In this document: piece by piece, positions 35,640 through 45,554 of the stretch
Position numbering within the stretch: the stretch's first letter is position 1
Layout of the letters: every line of letters starts with the position of its first letter
From: Nitrosarchaeum sp.
Lineage (GTDB): Archaea; Thermoproteota; Nitrososphaeria; Nitrososphaerales; Nitrosopumilaceae
Length of the DNA stretch: 64,000 nt
Reading direction: 5' to 3'
NCBI GenBank assembly: GCA_021414365.1
Contig: JAIOOR010000003.1
Span: 1 to 64,000, forward strand
The notes under the pieces: generated by a model
Told to the model about the DNA's origin: nothing
The model's database searches: none
Seen by the model: the letters and a program-made list of their open reading frames with translations, nothing else
Position numbers and translations under genes: made by a program

Positions 35640-36776
35640 ATGAGTAAAGAATTACTTCCAGGACTTGCACTTCAGAAAGTAGACGAGAGGATAATGACTC
35701 TCAATGTTGGACCCCAACATCCAGGTTCTGGTCACATGAGAATTATTGTACAAATTGATGGTGACTTTATTGTTGCATGTGATCCTGATCCTGGTTATGT
35801 ACACCGTGGAGAAGAAAAAATGGCAGAGTATAGAAATTACATCACAAACATTCCTCACTTAGAAAGACCCGTGATTCACGATTCATGTAATGTTCTTTAT
35901 CCATACGTGTTAGGTGTTGAAGAAATTTTGGGAATCGAAGTTCCTGAACGTGCAAAATATGTTAGAGTAATTGCATCTGAACTTAATCGTTGTATTTACA
36001 CAATGTATTGGCTTGCTATTTATGGAATTTTCTTAGGTCACTCTACAATGTTTATGTGGCCAGCAGGTGATCGTGAACTCTTAATTGATCTTATGGAAAA
36101 AATGACAGGTGCTCGAGTTACGCATGCACATTTTGTTCCTGGTGGAGTTAGAAATGATTTACCAGCAAACTTTGAAGATGTTTGTTTAAGACAAGTAAAC
36201 TATTTTGAAAAACGTATCAAAGAATACGCTGCAGTTTTTTATGATAACCCAATTCTAATTGCAAGAACAAAAGATACTGGTGTGCTCTCACGACAAGACG
36301 CAATTAGACTTGGAACAACTGGTTCAGTACTTCGTGCAAGTGGCGTTGATTATGATCTTAGAAAGAAAGAACCATATGATGTCTATGACGAGTTAGATGT
36401 TCATACTAATGTAATGAAGGAAGGTGATTCTTATGCAAGATCTAAAGTACCATGGCTTGATATGATGGAAAGTTGTAACATAATTAGACAAGCATTACAA
36501 AAAATGCCAAAGTCGGGCTCTGTAAGAGTAAAATTAAAACCAAATCCAAAAGGTAAAGTGTTTGATACTGTCTACAAACGTGTTGAATCTGGTAGAGGCT
36601 CTTTGGGATGCTATATTGTATCTGATGCAAAACCAGAACCATATCGTGTAAAGTTGAGTGTTGGTTCATTTAGGAATCTGATTGCATTACCATATCTTCT
36701 CAAAGGAGAAAAACTTGGAAACATGCCATCTGTATATTGGAGTCTTAATTATTGGCCTGTGGAGGCAGATCGATAA
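35640..36776 (+). CDS. nuoD: Complex I subunit NuoD
   Basis: 378-residue 49-kDa-type subunit that forms the quinone site with NuoB. Motifs: NVGPQHPGSGHMRI, DPGYVHRGEEKMAEYR, and the C-terminal DPVMGE-like region is replaced by the shorter YWSLNYWPVEADR. The acidic and His residues lining the quinone pocket are present in the first two motifs. Confidence 0.95.
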   Translation: MSKELLPGLALQKVDERIMTLNVGPQHPGSGHMRIIVQIDGDFIVACDPDPGYVHRGEEKMAEYRNYITNIPHLERPVIHDSCNVLYPYVLGVEEILGIEVPERAKYVRVIASELNRCIYTMYWLAIYGIFLGHSTMFMWPAGDRELLIDLMEKMTGARVTHAHFVPGGVRNDLPANFEDVCLRQVNYFEKRIKEYAAVFYDNPILIARTKDTGVLSRQDAIRLGTTGSVLRASGVDYDLRKKEPYDVYDELDVHTNVMKEGDSYARSKVPWLDMMESCNIIRQALQKMPKSGSVRVKLKPNPKGKVFDTVYKRVESGRGSLGCYIVSDAKPEPYRVKLSVGSFRNLIALPYLLKGEKLGNMPSVYWSLNYWPVEADR

Positions 36777-38075
36777 ATGTCTGTTATTGCACCAAATTTT
36801 AAGTTTAGTGAATTTGTAAAATCTATTTTAGATAATGTATTTTGGATGCTTCTGATCTTTGTATTAATTGGCATTCCCGCAGTTATGATTTCATTATTCT
36901 ACATTGATTTACCTGTAATCAACGGCGAATTACTTACTCCATTTCTTGCATTAACGTGGTTAGCTGATCCCTCCAGAACTCTTCCAATTCTCAAATCATT
37001 CATGACAACTGATCTTTTTAGAATTGCAGCATTTCCTGGATTTGGTTTTGCAGCATTACTTGCAGCTGGAACAATCTTTATAGAAAGAAAAATGTTAGCA
37101 AAACTACAATTACGTGTAGGTCCATTTTATTGTGGAAAAGTTGAAGGAATACTACAATTAATGGGAGATGGATTAAAGCTAATATCAAAAGAAATTATTA
37201 TCCCTGCAAAAGCAGATAAACCAATTTTCTGGGCAGCACCTGTAATTTTTGTTGCAACAGCTGCAGCATTTGTAGCATTAATTCCTGTCGCGCCAGGCTG
37301 GGTGGTTGCAGATGTTGATGTTGGATTACTGGCAGTATTTGCAATTATTGGGTTTTTTCCAATCATAACTATTCTTTCTGCATGGTCATCAAATAGCAAG
37401 TTCCCATTCATTGGTGGAATCAGAGCATTACATCAAATGGTATCTTTTGAAATTCCATTAATTCTTTCATTATTGGGAGTAGTGATTCTTACAGGCACTT
37501 TGAATCTCTCTGAAATTGTTGCTAGTCAATCTAATTTTCCATGGATAATCTTTTTACCAATCGGTGCCATCATTTTCTTTATCACAATATTAGCTGAATT
37601 AGAAAGAATTCCATTTGATTTACCAGAAGCAGAAAGTGAAATTGTTGCTGGTTGGTTAACTGAATTTTCTGGAATGATTTACGGTCTTGTTCAATTAGGA
37701 ACATATCTAAAACTTTATGCGTTTGCAGGATTGTTTGTTGTTTTATTCCTTGGTGGATGGACTGGACCGATGATATGGCCTCCTTTTCCTGAAGAAATAA
37801 TTACTAATGGAATAGTTATGGGTCCTATCACAATGAAAATTCCTGGATTGCCAGTATTTTCACAAGAGATGTTAAATGGTGTCATGTGGTTTGTAATAAA
37901 AACAGTAGGAGTAATCTTCTTTATTTTACTGCCAAGAGGAGTTTTCCCAAGAATTAGAATTGATATGTTGTTAAGTCTTGGGTGGTACAAACTAATTGGA
38001 CTTGCATTCGTTAACATCTTTATAGCACTCGGTTTGTTGTACGCTGGAGTCTTGGGACCTGGAGGATTATTGTAA
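36777..38075 (+). CDS. nuoH: Complex I subunit NuoH
   Basis: 432-residue membrane subunit at the base of the peripheral arm, about nine predicted helices. It has the family segment ERKMLAKLQLRVGPFYCGKVEGILQ (shown in part: RKMLAKLQLRVGP), the acidic loop AELERIPFDLPEAESEIVAG and the C-terminal FILLPRGVFPRIRIDMLL. Longer than bacterial NuoH by an insertion near residues 330-370 (GGWTGPMIWPPFPEEI). Confidence 0.95.
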   Translation: MSVIAPNFKFSEFVKSILDNVFWMLLIFVLIGIPAVMISLFYIDLPVINGELLTPFLALTWLADPSRTLPILKSFMTTDLFRIAAFPGFGFAALLAAGTIFIERKMLAKLQLRVGPFYCGKVEGILQLMGDGLKLISKEIIIPAKADKPIFWAAPVIFVATAAAFVALIPVAPGWVVADVDVGLLAVFAIIGFFPIITILSAWSSNSKFPFIGGIRALHQMVSFEIPLILSLLGVVILTGTLNLSEIVASQSNFPWIIFLPIGAIIFFITILAELERIPFDLPEAESEIVAGWLTEFSGMIYGLVQLGTYLKLYAFAGLFVVLFLGGWTGPMIWPPFPEEIITNGIVMGPITMKIPGLPVFSQEMLNGVMWFVIKTVGVIFFILLPRGVFPRIRIDMLLSLGWYKLIGLAFVNIFIALGLLYAGVLGPGGLL

Positions 38076-38572
38076 TGAACACAGCAACTGGAATTATCAA
38101 AGCATTAAATTCAGGAATCAAACATTTAGCCATTAAACGATTTACATTACGATATCCTGAAGAGAAATTAAAATTTGTTGGAGATGGATATCAATTTGAT
38201 CCGTCCACCGGAGTTGGAATTGCAGGCTCTAAAGGTCGTCATATGCTATTTCATGATAAATGTACTGGTTGTCAGTTATGTTCCATTGCATGTGAAGGTG
38301 TAGCAGAAGCAATAGGAATGGTAAAAGTTCCAGAAGAACACAAACACAATAAAAAAGCTATAATGCCACAAATTGATTATGGTAAATGTGTATTTTGTGG
38401 ATTATGTGTTGATGCATGCCCATTTTACGCATTGTATATGACAAATGACTATGAGCTTTCTTCATTTAGTAAAGAAGGTTTGATTTACACACCAGCTCAA
38501 CTTCAAGTAAAACCATATGTTTCTCAAGATGTAGAAATACAAATTACTAATCGAGGTGCAACACATGGCTGA
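38075..38572 (+). CDS. nuoI: Complex I subunit NuoI
   Basis: 165-residue subunit with two [4Fe-4S] clusters (N6a and N6b): CTGCQLCSIACEG and CVFCGLCVDACPF. All eight Cys are present; the first motif ends with CE rather than CP. Electrons must enter here or upstream from ferredoxin or another donor because no NADH module is encoded. Confidence 0.95.
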   Translation: MNTATGIIKALNSGIKHLAIKRFTLRYPEEKLKFVGDGYQFDPSTGVGIAGSKGRHMLFHDKCTGCQLCSIACEGVAEAIGMVKVPEEHKHNKKAIMPQIDYGKCVFCGLCVDACPFYALYMTNDYELSSFSKEGLIYTPAQLQVKPYVSQDVEIQITNRGATHG

Positions 38573-39077
38573 TGCTACATTTCTTGCATTATCTGTAATT
38601 ACAATTGGTTCGGCAATAGCTGCATTAGAAATGAGATCTTTAATTTATGGTTCAATCGCATTGATGGGAACACTTGGTGGAATTGCAGGATTTTTCTTAC
38701 TTTTAGATTCACCGTTTGTTGCAATGTTTCAATTAGCAGTTTATGTAGGTTCTATTGCAGTTTTAATTTTATTTACTGTCATGTTAGTAAAAAGAGAACT
38801 AATTTTTAAGAAAATTGAAGATAAACGAAGAAAATTTGTTGGAATTGCATTGATGTTAGTCTTTATGATTGCATTAGGTTCTATTATAATGGATTCAGGT
38901 ATCAAATCTATTACTACAACTGAACCAGCTGTTGATTTTAGAAATATAGGTGCAGACTTTTTAACATATTATTGGCCAGCTTTGATTTTGATGGCTCTAA
39001 TCTTGACAGGTTCAGTCACAGGTGCACTAGTTTTAGCAAGAAGAGAGGATGTAGAAGATGAACAACGAACTGATTGA
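38565..39077 (+). CDS. nuoJ: Complex I subunit NuoJ
   Basis: 170-residue membrane subunit, five predicted helices, with the conserved VAMFQLAVYVGSIAVLILFTVML helix (Y-V-G-x-x-x-V-L-x-L-F). I chose ATG 38565, preceded by a GAGGTG Shine-Dalgarno, rather than the GTG at 38556. Overlaps nuoI by 8 bp and nuoK by 20 bp. Confidence 0.92.
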   Translation: MADATFLALSVITIGSAIAALEMRSLIYGSIALMGTLGGIAGFFLLLDSPFVAMFQLAVYVGSIAVLILFTVMLVKRELIFKKIEDKRRKFVGIALMLVFMIALGSIIMDSGIKSITTTEPAVDFRNIGADFLTYYWPALILMALILTGSVTGALVLARREDVEDEQRTD

Positions 39078-39363
39078 TTTTGTTTTAGTATCTGTTGCCT
39101 TATTGGGCATCGGAATTTATGGTTTATCTGTAAAGAGAAATGCAATACGCATGTTGTTTGCAGTTGAAATAATCATCAATGCTGCAAATCTTAATTTGGT
39201 TGCATTTGGGCGATTCATACCAAATAGTGGTGGTCAAACATTAGCATTATTTTCAATTGCAATAGCTGCAGCAGAAGTAGCAGTTGGACTTTCACTGATT
39301 ATTGTAGCTTATCGTATGTATCAAAATATTGACATTGCAGACTTTAGGAGCTTGAAAGGATAA
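39058..39363 (+). CDS. nuoK: Complex I subunit NuoK
   Basis: 101-residue antiporter-like membrane subunit, three helices. Carries RNAIRMLFAVEIIINAANLN with the conserved membrane Glu, and AIAAAEVAVGLSLIIVAYR with the second Glu. Overlaps nuoJ by 20 bp; its stop overlaps the nuoM start by one base. Confidence 0.95.
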   Translation: MNNELIDFVLVSVALLGIGIYGLSVKRNAIRMLFAVEIIINAANLNLVAFGRFIPNSGGQTLALFSIAIAAAEVAVGLSLIIVAYRMYQNIDIADFRSLKG

Positions 39364-40916
39364 TGGAATATGCCCTTTTACAGGCAGTTTTCTTGCCTCT
39401 ACTACTATCTCCAATAGCATACATAATTGGAAGAAAAATGGGCCCTGCCCCAGCAATGTGGTTTACATTCGGACTCTTGCTTTACACTACTGTATTAGTA
39501 ATTCTAGCTGCATTAAGTGGTACTACTCAAGAGCATTATCCTTGGACAGCTCAATTTGGAGAATTTGGTTTCTTGATGGATGGTTTAGCATCTCCGTTTG
39601 CTATTATGATTTACGTACTTAGCACGATTTTAGTGCTTTATTCAAAACCATATATGATTCATAGATTTCATGAACAATTTGAAGAAGAACATCATGAAAT
39701 TGCTTCAACTACTGGTCATTCAACAGTAATTGAATCATCGTCTCTTTCAAATTATGTAAATGCAAAGTCTGGACTTTACTTTGCACTTTATCTTGTTTTT
39801 GCAATGGGAATGCTTGGCACTGTATTGTCTACAAACTTGATTGAATTTTATGTATTCTTTGAGGTAATGTTGATTCCTGGTTTCTTTTTGGTTGCTTTAT
39901 GGGGTGCTGGTCCAAGAAGAAAAATTGGTTTAATGTTCTTGTTTTGGACTCATGCAGGTGCAGTTGTTTTACTATTAGGATTTTTAATGATTGGTCTTAC
40001 AATTGGAAGTTTTGATTTTGCAGATATTCAAGAATCAAAAATTCCACAAGATATTCTAATGCTTTCAGCTATAGCGATTTCAATTGGTCTTGGTGTCAAA
40101 CTTGCCGTGTTCATGTTTCACATATGGCTTCCATGGGTTCACGGTTCTGCACCCACTCCAATCAGTGCATTACTATCACCTGCAATGATCGGTATTGGCG
40201 CTTACGGTATTTTCAGATTAATTGTGGAATTATTGCCTACTACATTTGCAGATCTTTCAATTTGGTTCCACATATGGGGTCTTGTCACAATGATTTATGG
40301 TGGTGCAATGGCACTAATGCAAGACGATATCAAACGATTACTTGCATATTCCAGTATTAGCCAAATGGGTTACATTCTGTTTGGAATCGGTTCAATGTCT
40401 GTACTTGGATTATCTGGAGCTGAAATGATGTATGTCACTCATGCACTTGGAAAAGGTATCCTCTTCATGATGGCTGGAATTTTAATTGTTAAAGTTGGTA
40501 CTAGAAGTATTTCTCAACTAGGTGGATTAGCTGGTAAGATGCCAATAACTGCTGTTTGTACAGTAATCGGTGCGTTAACAATTATGGGAGTTCCACCAAC
40601 GAGTGGTTTTATGGGTGAATGGACTCTATTTTATGGAGCATTAGAAACTGCAATTAAAGAAGGTTCTACAGTAAGAGCTGTTACGTTTGGTTTAGGTCTT
40701 GTAGCAACGGCATTAACAATGTCTTACATACTTTGGATGCTAAAACGTGTATTCTTTGGCAAACTTCCAGAACATCTTGAGCATGTCAAAGAAGGAAGTT
40801 GGTACATGACTGCACCAATGATGGTTCTTGCAGGATTCACAATAGTTCTAGGAATTTATCCTGACATATTCTTCAATCAAATAATTCCATACATGAATGG
40901 AGTATTGGGGGTTTAG
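39363..40916 (+). CDS. nuoM: Complex I proton-pumping subunit NuoM
   Basis: 517-residue antiporter-like subunit with about 14 helices. Family features: FYVFFEVMLIPGFFLVALWG (proton-channel Glu), the HIWLPWVHGSAPTPISALLSPAMIGIG stretch (HxWLPxAH with Lys-equivalent positions) and IKRLLAYSSISQMGYI. It precedes nuoL, the reverse of the common bacterial L-M-N order. Confidence 0.95.
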   Translation: MEYALLQAVFLPLLLSPIAYIIGRKMGPAPAMWFTFGLLLYTTVLVILAALSGTTQEHYPWTAQFGEFGFLMDGLASPFAIMIYVLSTILVLYSKPYMIHRFHEQFEEEHHEIASTTGHSTVIESSSLSNYVNAKSGLYFALYLVFAMGMLGTVLSTNLIEFYVFFEVMLIPGFFLVALWGAGPRRKIGLMFLFWTHAGAVVLLLGFLMIGLTIGSFDFADIQESKIPQDILMLSAIAISIGLGVKLAVFMFHIWLPWVHGSAPTPISALLSPAMIGIGAYGIFRLIVELLPTTFADLSIWFHIWGLVTMIYGGAMALMQDDIKRLLAYSSISQMGYILFGIGSMSVLGLSGAEMMYVTHALGKGILFMMAGILIVKVGTRSISQLGGLAGKMPITAVCTVIGALTIMGVPPTSGFMGEWTLFYGALETAIKEGSTVRAVTFGLGLVATALTMSYILWMLKRVFFGKLPEHLEHVKEGSWYMTAPMMVLAGFTIVLGIYPDIFFNQIIPYMNGVLGV

Positions 40917-40919
40917 TTT

Positions 40920-42998
40920 ATGGCATCTGAGATGTTAGGTTTACCATTTGAAGCAGGTGCTGCAAGTGCTTGGTTAATTTGGATACTGCCTTTCGTTGCT
41001 GCTTTGATAATACCTGGAATTGGAAAATTATCCAAGAATGCAACAGGGTATGTCGCAGTTGGATTTGCTTTGATGAGTGCACTTTCTGCATTATCCTTAT
41101 TGCCAATGGCATTAGAAACTCATGAAGTTCATGATCAAATATCTTGGATTAATTCTATTGGTCTGAAAGCTGGCATCTTAGCTGATCCACTATCTGTAAT
41201 TATGGCAAATGTAGTTGGATGGATCTCATTTCTCATTATGGTTTACAGTACTGGATATATGAAAGGCGACAAGTCCATTACAAGATTTTGGTTCTGGATG
41301 ATGTTCTTTATTGGTTCTATGCAATTAATTGTATTATCTGATAATTTACTTCAAGTATTCTTTGGTTGGGAAGGAGTAGGACTTGCATCATATGCATTGA
41401 TTAGCTTTTGGTATCGTGATAAAAAGAAAGATCATGTTGGTACTGAAGGACGAACTGTTCTTGGTCTTTTAGATTATTATTCACCAACTCATGCAGGTAT
41501 GAAAGCATTCATCATGACAAAAGTTGGTGATGTTATGATGATTGCAGGTATGCTTTTGATATTCTTGTTTGCAGGAACGTTTGGATTTAGAGAATTAATG
41601 CATGACACTACTTGGGCAACAACTATGTCTGCACAAGGTCTCTTAATACCTGCATTTGTTTTATTGTTTGGTGGAGCTGTTGGAAAATCTGCACAATTTC
41701 CACTAAATGAATGGCTATTAGAAGCAATGACTGGCCCAACAGCTGTTTCAGCTTTAATTCATGCCGCAACAATGGTTAAAGCAGGGGTTTTCCTAGTCAT
41801 GCGATTAGCACCATTAGTTTTTGCATTAAGCGCTGCTGGAATTTTAGCTGATCAATTCTTTGAAATAATTCTTTTAGTTGGTGCTACCACAGCTCTTCTC
41901 TTAGGACTTCAAGGAATGGTTAATTCTGAAATTAAAAAAGTACTTGCTTATTCAACTGGTTCCCAAATTGGTTATATGATGATGGTCCTCGGTATTGCTG
42001 GATTATCACAACAATTTGTTAATGGATACACTGCAGGTTTCTTCCATTTAATTTCTCATGCAATGTTCAAAGCATCACTATTCATGGCAGCAGGTTCAAT
42101 ACTTCATGTTGTCGGTTCAAGATTTATGACAGATATGGGTGGATTGCGCAAAAACATGAAAAAGACTTATGCGTTTATGTGGGCTGCAGGTCTTGGATTA
42201 ATGGGAGCGCCATTTATCACAACTGGTTTCTGGAGTAAGGATTCAATTTTTGGTGCTATTTACACATCAGGACATGAATGGGCAATGCCAATTTTTGCAG
42301 TAGCAGTTCTTACCGCAGTGATTACTGCATTTTATACCACAAGGATGTTGGGATTGGTCTTCTATGGCTCAAAGAGTAAACATATTCAAAAAATGGAAGA
42401 AGAAGGACATCATATTCATGAGGCCCCTTCATCGATGTGGATTCCATATGGAATTCTTGCAGTACTTACAATTGCTATTGGTTTAGTTGGTTTGTCTTTT
42501 GAAGGTGGTTTACATGAATTATTTACAAATTATCTTGAAAACACATTTGGAATTCATACAATTCACCATGAAATTGAAAATTCAATATTGCCTGGATTCT
42601 TAGATGGAATTAATCCAGTTGCACTTACTGCATCACTATCTGCATTTGGAATTGGAACTGGGTTAGGATATGTGTTCTATATTGGTAGATGGGTTGATCC
42701 TGTTAGAGTTGTAAATTCAAATATTTTCTTTGCCGCTACTCACAAATTTATTTTAAATCGTTTTTATCTTAATGCCGTCATCTACTGGTGCTTTGTTGTA
42801 GCCCCACTATGGCTTTCAAGAGGTGTTTTCAGATACTTTGAAAAGACCGTTATTGAATATGGAATGAATAATGGAATGCAAAAAGCGGTTGCTTGGAGTG
42901 CTAAAGTTGTTCAAGGAACACAAACTGGTGTAGCTCAATCTTACCTTTTCGTATTTGGAGCAGGATTACTATTCGTAGTCCTGATATTGTTGATATAG
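40920..42998 (+). CDS. nuoL: Complex I proton-pumping subunit NuoL
   Basis: 692-residue antiporter-like subunit, the largest membrane subunit, with the long C-terminal amphipathic helix region. Motifs: FFGWEGVGLASYALISFWY, SAQFPLNEWLLEAMTGPTAVSALIHAATMVKAGVF (shown in parts: LNEWLLEAMTGPT, SALIHAATMVKAG) and IKKVLAYSTGSQIGYM. N-terminal segment starts MASEMLGLPFEAG. Confidence 0.95.
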   Translation: MASEMLGLPFEAGAASAWLIWILPFVAALIIPGIGKLSKNATGYVAVGFALMSALSALSLLPMALETHEVHDQISWINSIGLKAGILADPLSVIMANVVGWISFLIMVYSTGYMKGDKSITRFWFWMMFFIGSMQLIVLSDNLLQVFFGWEGVGLASYALISFWYRDKKKDHVGTEGRTVLGLLDYYSPTHAGMKAFIMTKVGDVMMIAGMLLIFLFAGTFGFRELMHDTTWATTMSAQGLLIPAFVLLFGGAVGKSAQFPLNEWLLEAMTGPTAVSALIHAATMVKAGVFLVMRLAPLVFALSAAGILADQFFEIILLVGATTALLLGLQGMVNSEIKKVLAYSTGSQIGYMMMVLGIAGLSQQFVNGYTAGFFHLISHAMFKASLFMAAGSILHVVGSRFMTDMGGLRKNMKKTYAFMWAAGLGLMGAPFITTGFWSKDSIFGAIYTSGHEWAMPIFAVAVLTAVITAFYTTRMLGLVFYGSKSKHIQKMEEEGHHIHEAPSSMWIPYGILAVLTIAIGLVGLSFEGGLHELFTNYLENTFGIHTIHHEIENSILPGFLDGINPVALTASLSAFGIGTGLGYVFYIGRWVDPVRVVNSNIFFAATHKFILNRFYLNAVIYWCFVVAPLWLSRGVFRYFEKTVIEYGMNNGMQKAVAWSAKVVQGTQTGVAQSYLFVFGAGLLFVVLILLI

Positions 42999-43010
42999 GT
43001 GATTGATGAG

Positions 43011-44495
43011 ATGTTAGAAATTAGCTCAACCCCACTGGTAATAATTGCAATTCTTGGTACCGTTGGAGTTTTGTTACCTATAATCAGTATTGCCCGAAAA
43101 GACAAAGGTTCAAACTCGTTTTATGCAGTTATTGCATTTGCTGCATTAATTGTATCAATTGGTTATGTTGCATATCAATTCATAAGTGAACATGTTTCTC
43201 CATCAGCACTATTTTCTCCAGATGTTCTTGTAGATGATGCATTTGGTGGATTCTTTGCAATCGCAATGCTGATTGTTGCTGTCTTTACAACCGTTGGTTC
43301 ATTTAACTACATGCGAAAAAAGAATTACCCTGCTGTTTACTATTCCTTAATTCTACTTTCAACAATTGGTATGGTGTTAGTAGCATATTCTACTGACCTA
43401 GTGATGTTATTTGTTGCATGGGAACTAATGAGTATTCCAACATACGTTCTTGTTGGATTTATGAAAAAGAATCCAAGCTCAAATGAAGCTGCACTAAAGT
43501 ATTTCTTATTTGGAGCATTATCCTCTGCAATAATTGTTTATGGAATTTCATTATCTTATGGATTAACTGGTTCAACAAACATTGGCGAAGTTATCCACGG
43601 TTATGCAACTCTTGATTCTTCATTATTACCTTTAGCATTACTATCTGTTGGAATGTTCATTGCAGGATTTGGATTTAAGATGGGATTGGTACCTTTTCAT
43701 CAATGGTTACCAGATACTTATGAAGGTGCACCTCCAACTATTACCACTTTACTTGCAGCAGGAACAAAAAAAGCTGGATTTGCAGCAACAATTAGAATTG
43801 TTGTTTTGGGAATGGTTGTACTTAATCTTGATTGGACTTTAGCACTTGGTATTATTGCAGTTATGACGATGACTATTGGTAACATTGCAGCAATAATGCA
43901 AAAAAATCTTGCAAGAATGTTGGCGTATTCCAGCATCGCTCATGCTGGCTATATTTTGATTGGACTTGCAGTATCGCCATACAGCCCTCTTGGTTTACAA
44001 GGCTCTCTATATCAAATATTGAATCATGCTGTAATGAAAGGTGCTGCCTTCATAGCAGTTACAGGAATAGTTACAACACTTGCAGTAACTAACATCGATA
44101 AACTCAAAGGACTCGGCAGAAGAATGCCTATCACATCACTTGGGTTGGTGATATCTTTATTTGCTTTAGCTGGAGTTCCACCACTTGCTGGATTTTGGAG
44201 TAAACTTATGTTATTTGGTAGTGCATTAGATGCAAGCTCAACTATTTGGTGGGCTCCATGGCTTGCAATATCTGGAGTTCTAAACAGTGCATTATCACTT
44301 GCCTACTATGGTTGGATCACAAGAAAAATGTACTTTGAAGGAGAAAATGAAAAAAGAATACATGAACCAAAATCTATAATTGCAATTATGGTATTCTCTA
44401 TAATCTTCTTAGTAGGATTCGGAGTTTATCCAGATCCAATTATTAAATTTGTACAGTTTGCTGCACCTACATTTAGCTTAGGTATTATGCCTTAA
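43011..44495 (+). CDS. nuoN: Complex I proton-pumping subunit NuoN
   Basis: 494-residue antiporter-like subunit. VAWELMSIPTYVLVGFMK holds the conserved Glu, KMGLVPFHQWLPDTYEGAPPT the F-H-x-W-x-P-D-x-Y-x-G-A-P signature, and LARMLAYSSIAHAGYI the final channel helix. I chose ATG 43011, which has a GGTGAT Shine-Dalgarno 8 nt upstream, over the GTG at 42999. Last nuo gene; its end overlaps the convergent prenyl synthase by 11 bp. Confidence 0.95.
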   Translation: MLEISSTPLVIIAILGTVGVLLPIISIARKDKGSNSFYAVIAFAALIVSIGYVAYQFISEHVSPSALFSPDVLVDDAFGGFFAIAMLIVAVFTTVGSFNYMRKKNYPAVYYSLILLSTIGMVLVAYSTDLVMLFVAWELMSIPTYVLVGFMKKNPSSNEAALKYFLFGALSSAIIVYGISLSYGLTGSTNIGEVIHGYATLDSSLLPLALLSVGMFIAGFGFKMGLVPFHQWLPDTYEGAPPTITTLLAAGTKKAGFAATIRIVVLGMVVLNLDWTLALGIIAVMTMTIGNIAAIMQKNLARMLAYSSIAHAGYILIGLAVSPYSPLGLQGSLYQILNHAVMKGAAFIAVTGIVTTLAVTNIDKLKGLGRRMPITSLGLVISLFALAGVPPLAGFWSKLMLFGSALDASSTIWWAPWLAISGVLNSALSLAYYGWITRKMYFEGENEKRIHEPKSIIAIMVFSIIFLVGFGVYPDPIIKFVQFAAPTFSLGIMP

Positions 44496-45354
44496 ATGTT
44501 GTAAATTTTATAAGATTATCTAAATTCATTTTTGCATCATTATCAGGAATTTTTCTTAAACTTGTTCTTGCATTATCAGAATATTTTTTTAAAAGTTCTT
44601 CCATTTTATTGAAAACATCTCTTGGATCAGAACTTTTCTTGATTAGTAAATTAAATAATTTGTCTTCATTTTTCCAATCTAGTAAATCATCTCTTATTTG
44701 ATATGCGATTCCAATATTTTTTCCATATTCTGTAAGTGATTCTATTTCTTCTTCACTACCGTTTGCAATAATTGCACCTATTCTTGCTGCAACTTCAAAT
44801 GCTGTTGCAGTTTTATATTCAATTACCTTAAGGTAATCATCAAAAGTTACATCCTCACTACTTTCCAATCTACTTTCTATCATTTCTCCTTCACTCATCA
44901 ACATTGCAGTAGTTGCTAGATCTTTTGTTATTCTTGCATTATCTAATCTTGAGGAAATTGCAAGAATTAGACCCAAAACAAAATCCCCGGTAAGTACACT
45001 TGTGTTGTATCCATATTTGATATGAAACGGCTCTTTTTGTCTCCTCATGGTTTCATTATCTATAATGTCATCATGTATGATCGACTCCATATGTAAAAAT
45101 TCCACAGCACATGATGCAGCTAATGTATTGTCATCTATTTTTCCTACACTCTCTGAAGCCAAAACTAAGATGATGGGTCTAATTCGTTTCCCACCATCCA
45201 ATGAATATTTTAATGGTTCAATGAATTCTGATTCTGAATATATTGATAATTCTCTATCTAATGCACGGTTAATTTTATCAATATACTTGCCATATGTTTC
45301 AAGTAAAGGATTAATCTCGATATTTTTCCTGTCCAAGATAATAAGCCTATTCAA
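44485..45354 (-). CDS. Isoprenyl diphosphate synthase (GGPP synthase type)
   Basis: 289-residue trans-prenyltransferase that elongates allylic diphosphates with IPP, in archaea mainly to geranylgeranyl diphosphate for membrane ether lipids. First Asp-rich motif HDDIIDNETMRR and second RDDLLDW are both present, with GGKRIRP as the IPP-binding region. Residues before the first motif (CAVEFLHMESIIHDDI) set product length; the His-Met there suggests C20 or longer but does not decide it. Confidence 0.92.
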   Translation of the reverse strand: MNRLIILDRKNIEINPLLETYGKYIDKINRALDRELSIYSESEFIEPLKYSLDGGKRIRPIILVLASESVGKIDDNTLAASCAVEFLHMESIIHDDIIDNETMRRQKEPFHIKYGYNTSVLTGDFVLGLILAISSRLDNARITKDLATTAMLMSEGEMIESRLESSEDVTFDDYLKVIEYKTATAFEVAARIGAIIANGSEEEIESLTEYGKNIGIAYQIRDDLLDWKNEDKLFNLLIKKSSDPRDVFNKMEELLKKYSDNARTSLRKIPDNDAKMNLDNLIKFTTFKA

Positions 45355-45384
45355 AAAACTTTCTCATTAGTAATTAAATCTTGG

Positions 45385-45475
45385 TGCTCCAGCCGGGATT
45401 TTCATCGTTAGATTTTGAACCCGGGATCACTGCCTTGAAAGGGCAGTATGCTTGACCGGTCTACACCACTGGAAC
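45385..45475 (-). tRNA. tRNA-Glu(UUC) with a 15-nt intron in the T arm
   Basis: Minus-strand cloverleaf: acceptor GTTCCAG/CTGGAGC (one T-G pair), anticodon stem CTGCC/GGCAG with loop CTTTCAA (anticodon TTC), discriminator A73. Between T-stem halves CCGGG and CCCGG there are 22 nt rather than the normal 7, that is a 15-nt excess. Removing it restores the usual TTCAAAT loop and a 76-nt tRNA. Non-canonical tRNA introns are known in Crenarchaeota and Thaumarchaeota. Confidence 0.9.
45399..45413 (-). other. Predicted 15-nt tRNA intron
   Basis: Minus-strand sequence ATCTAACGATGAAAA interrupts the T loop between TTCAAA and T-CCCGG. Because A residues repeat at both junctions the exact cut can slide by up to three bases. 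Removal is presumably by the archaeal splicing endonuclease. Confidence 0.75.
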
Positions 45476-45554
45476 CCAACAAAAATGGGTAATTTGTCCA
45501 TAAAATCTTTTGTAAACCCCAAAGATTTTTTATTGGCTTATTGAGAGATGTGAT

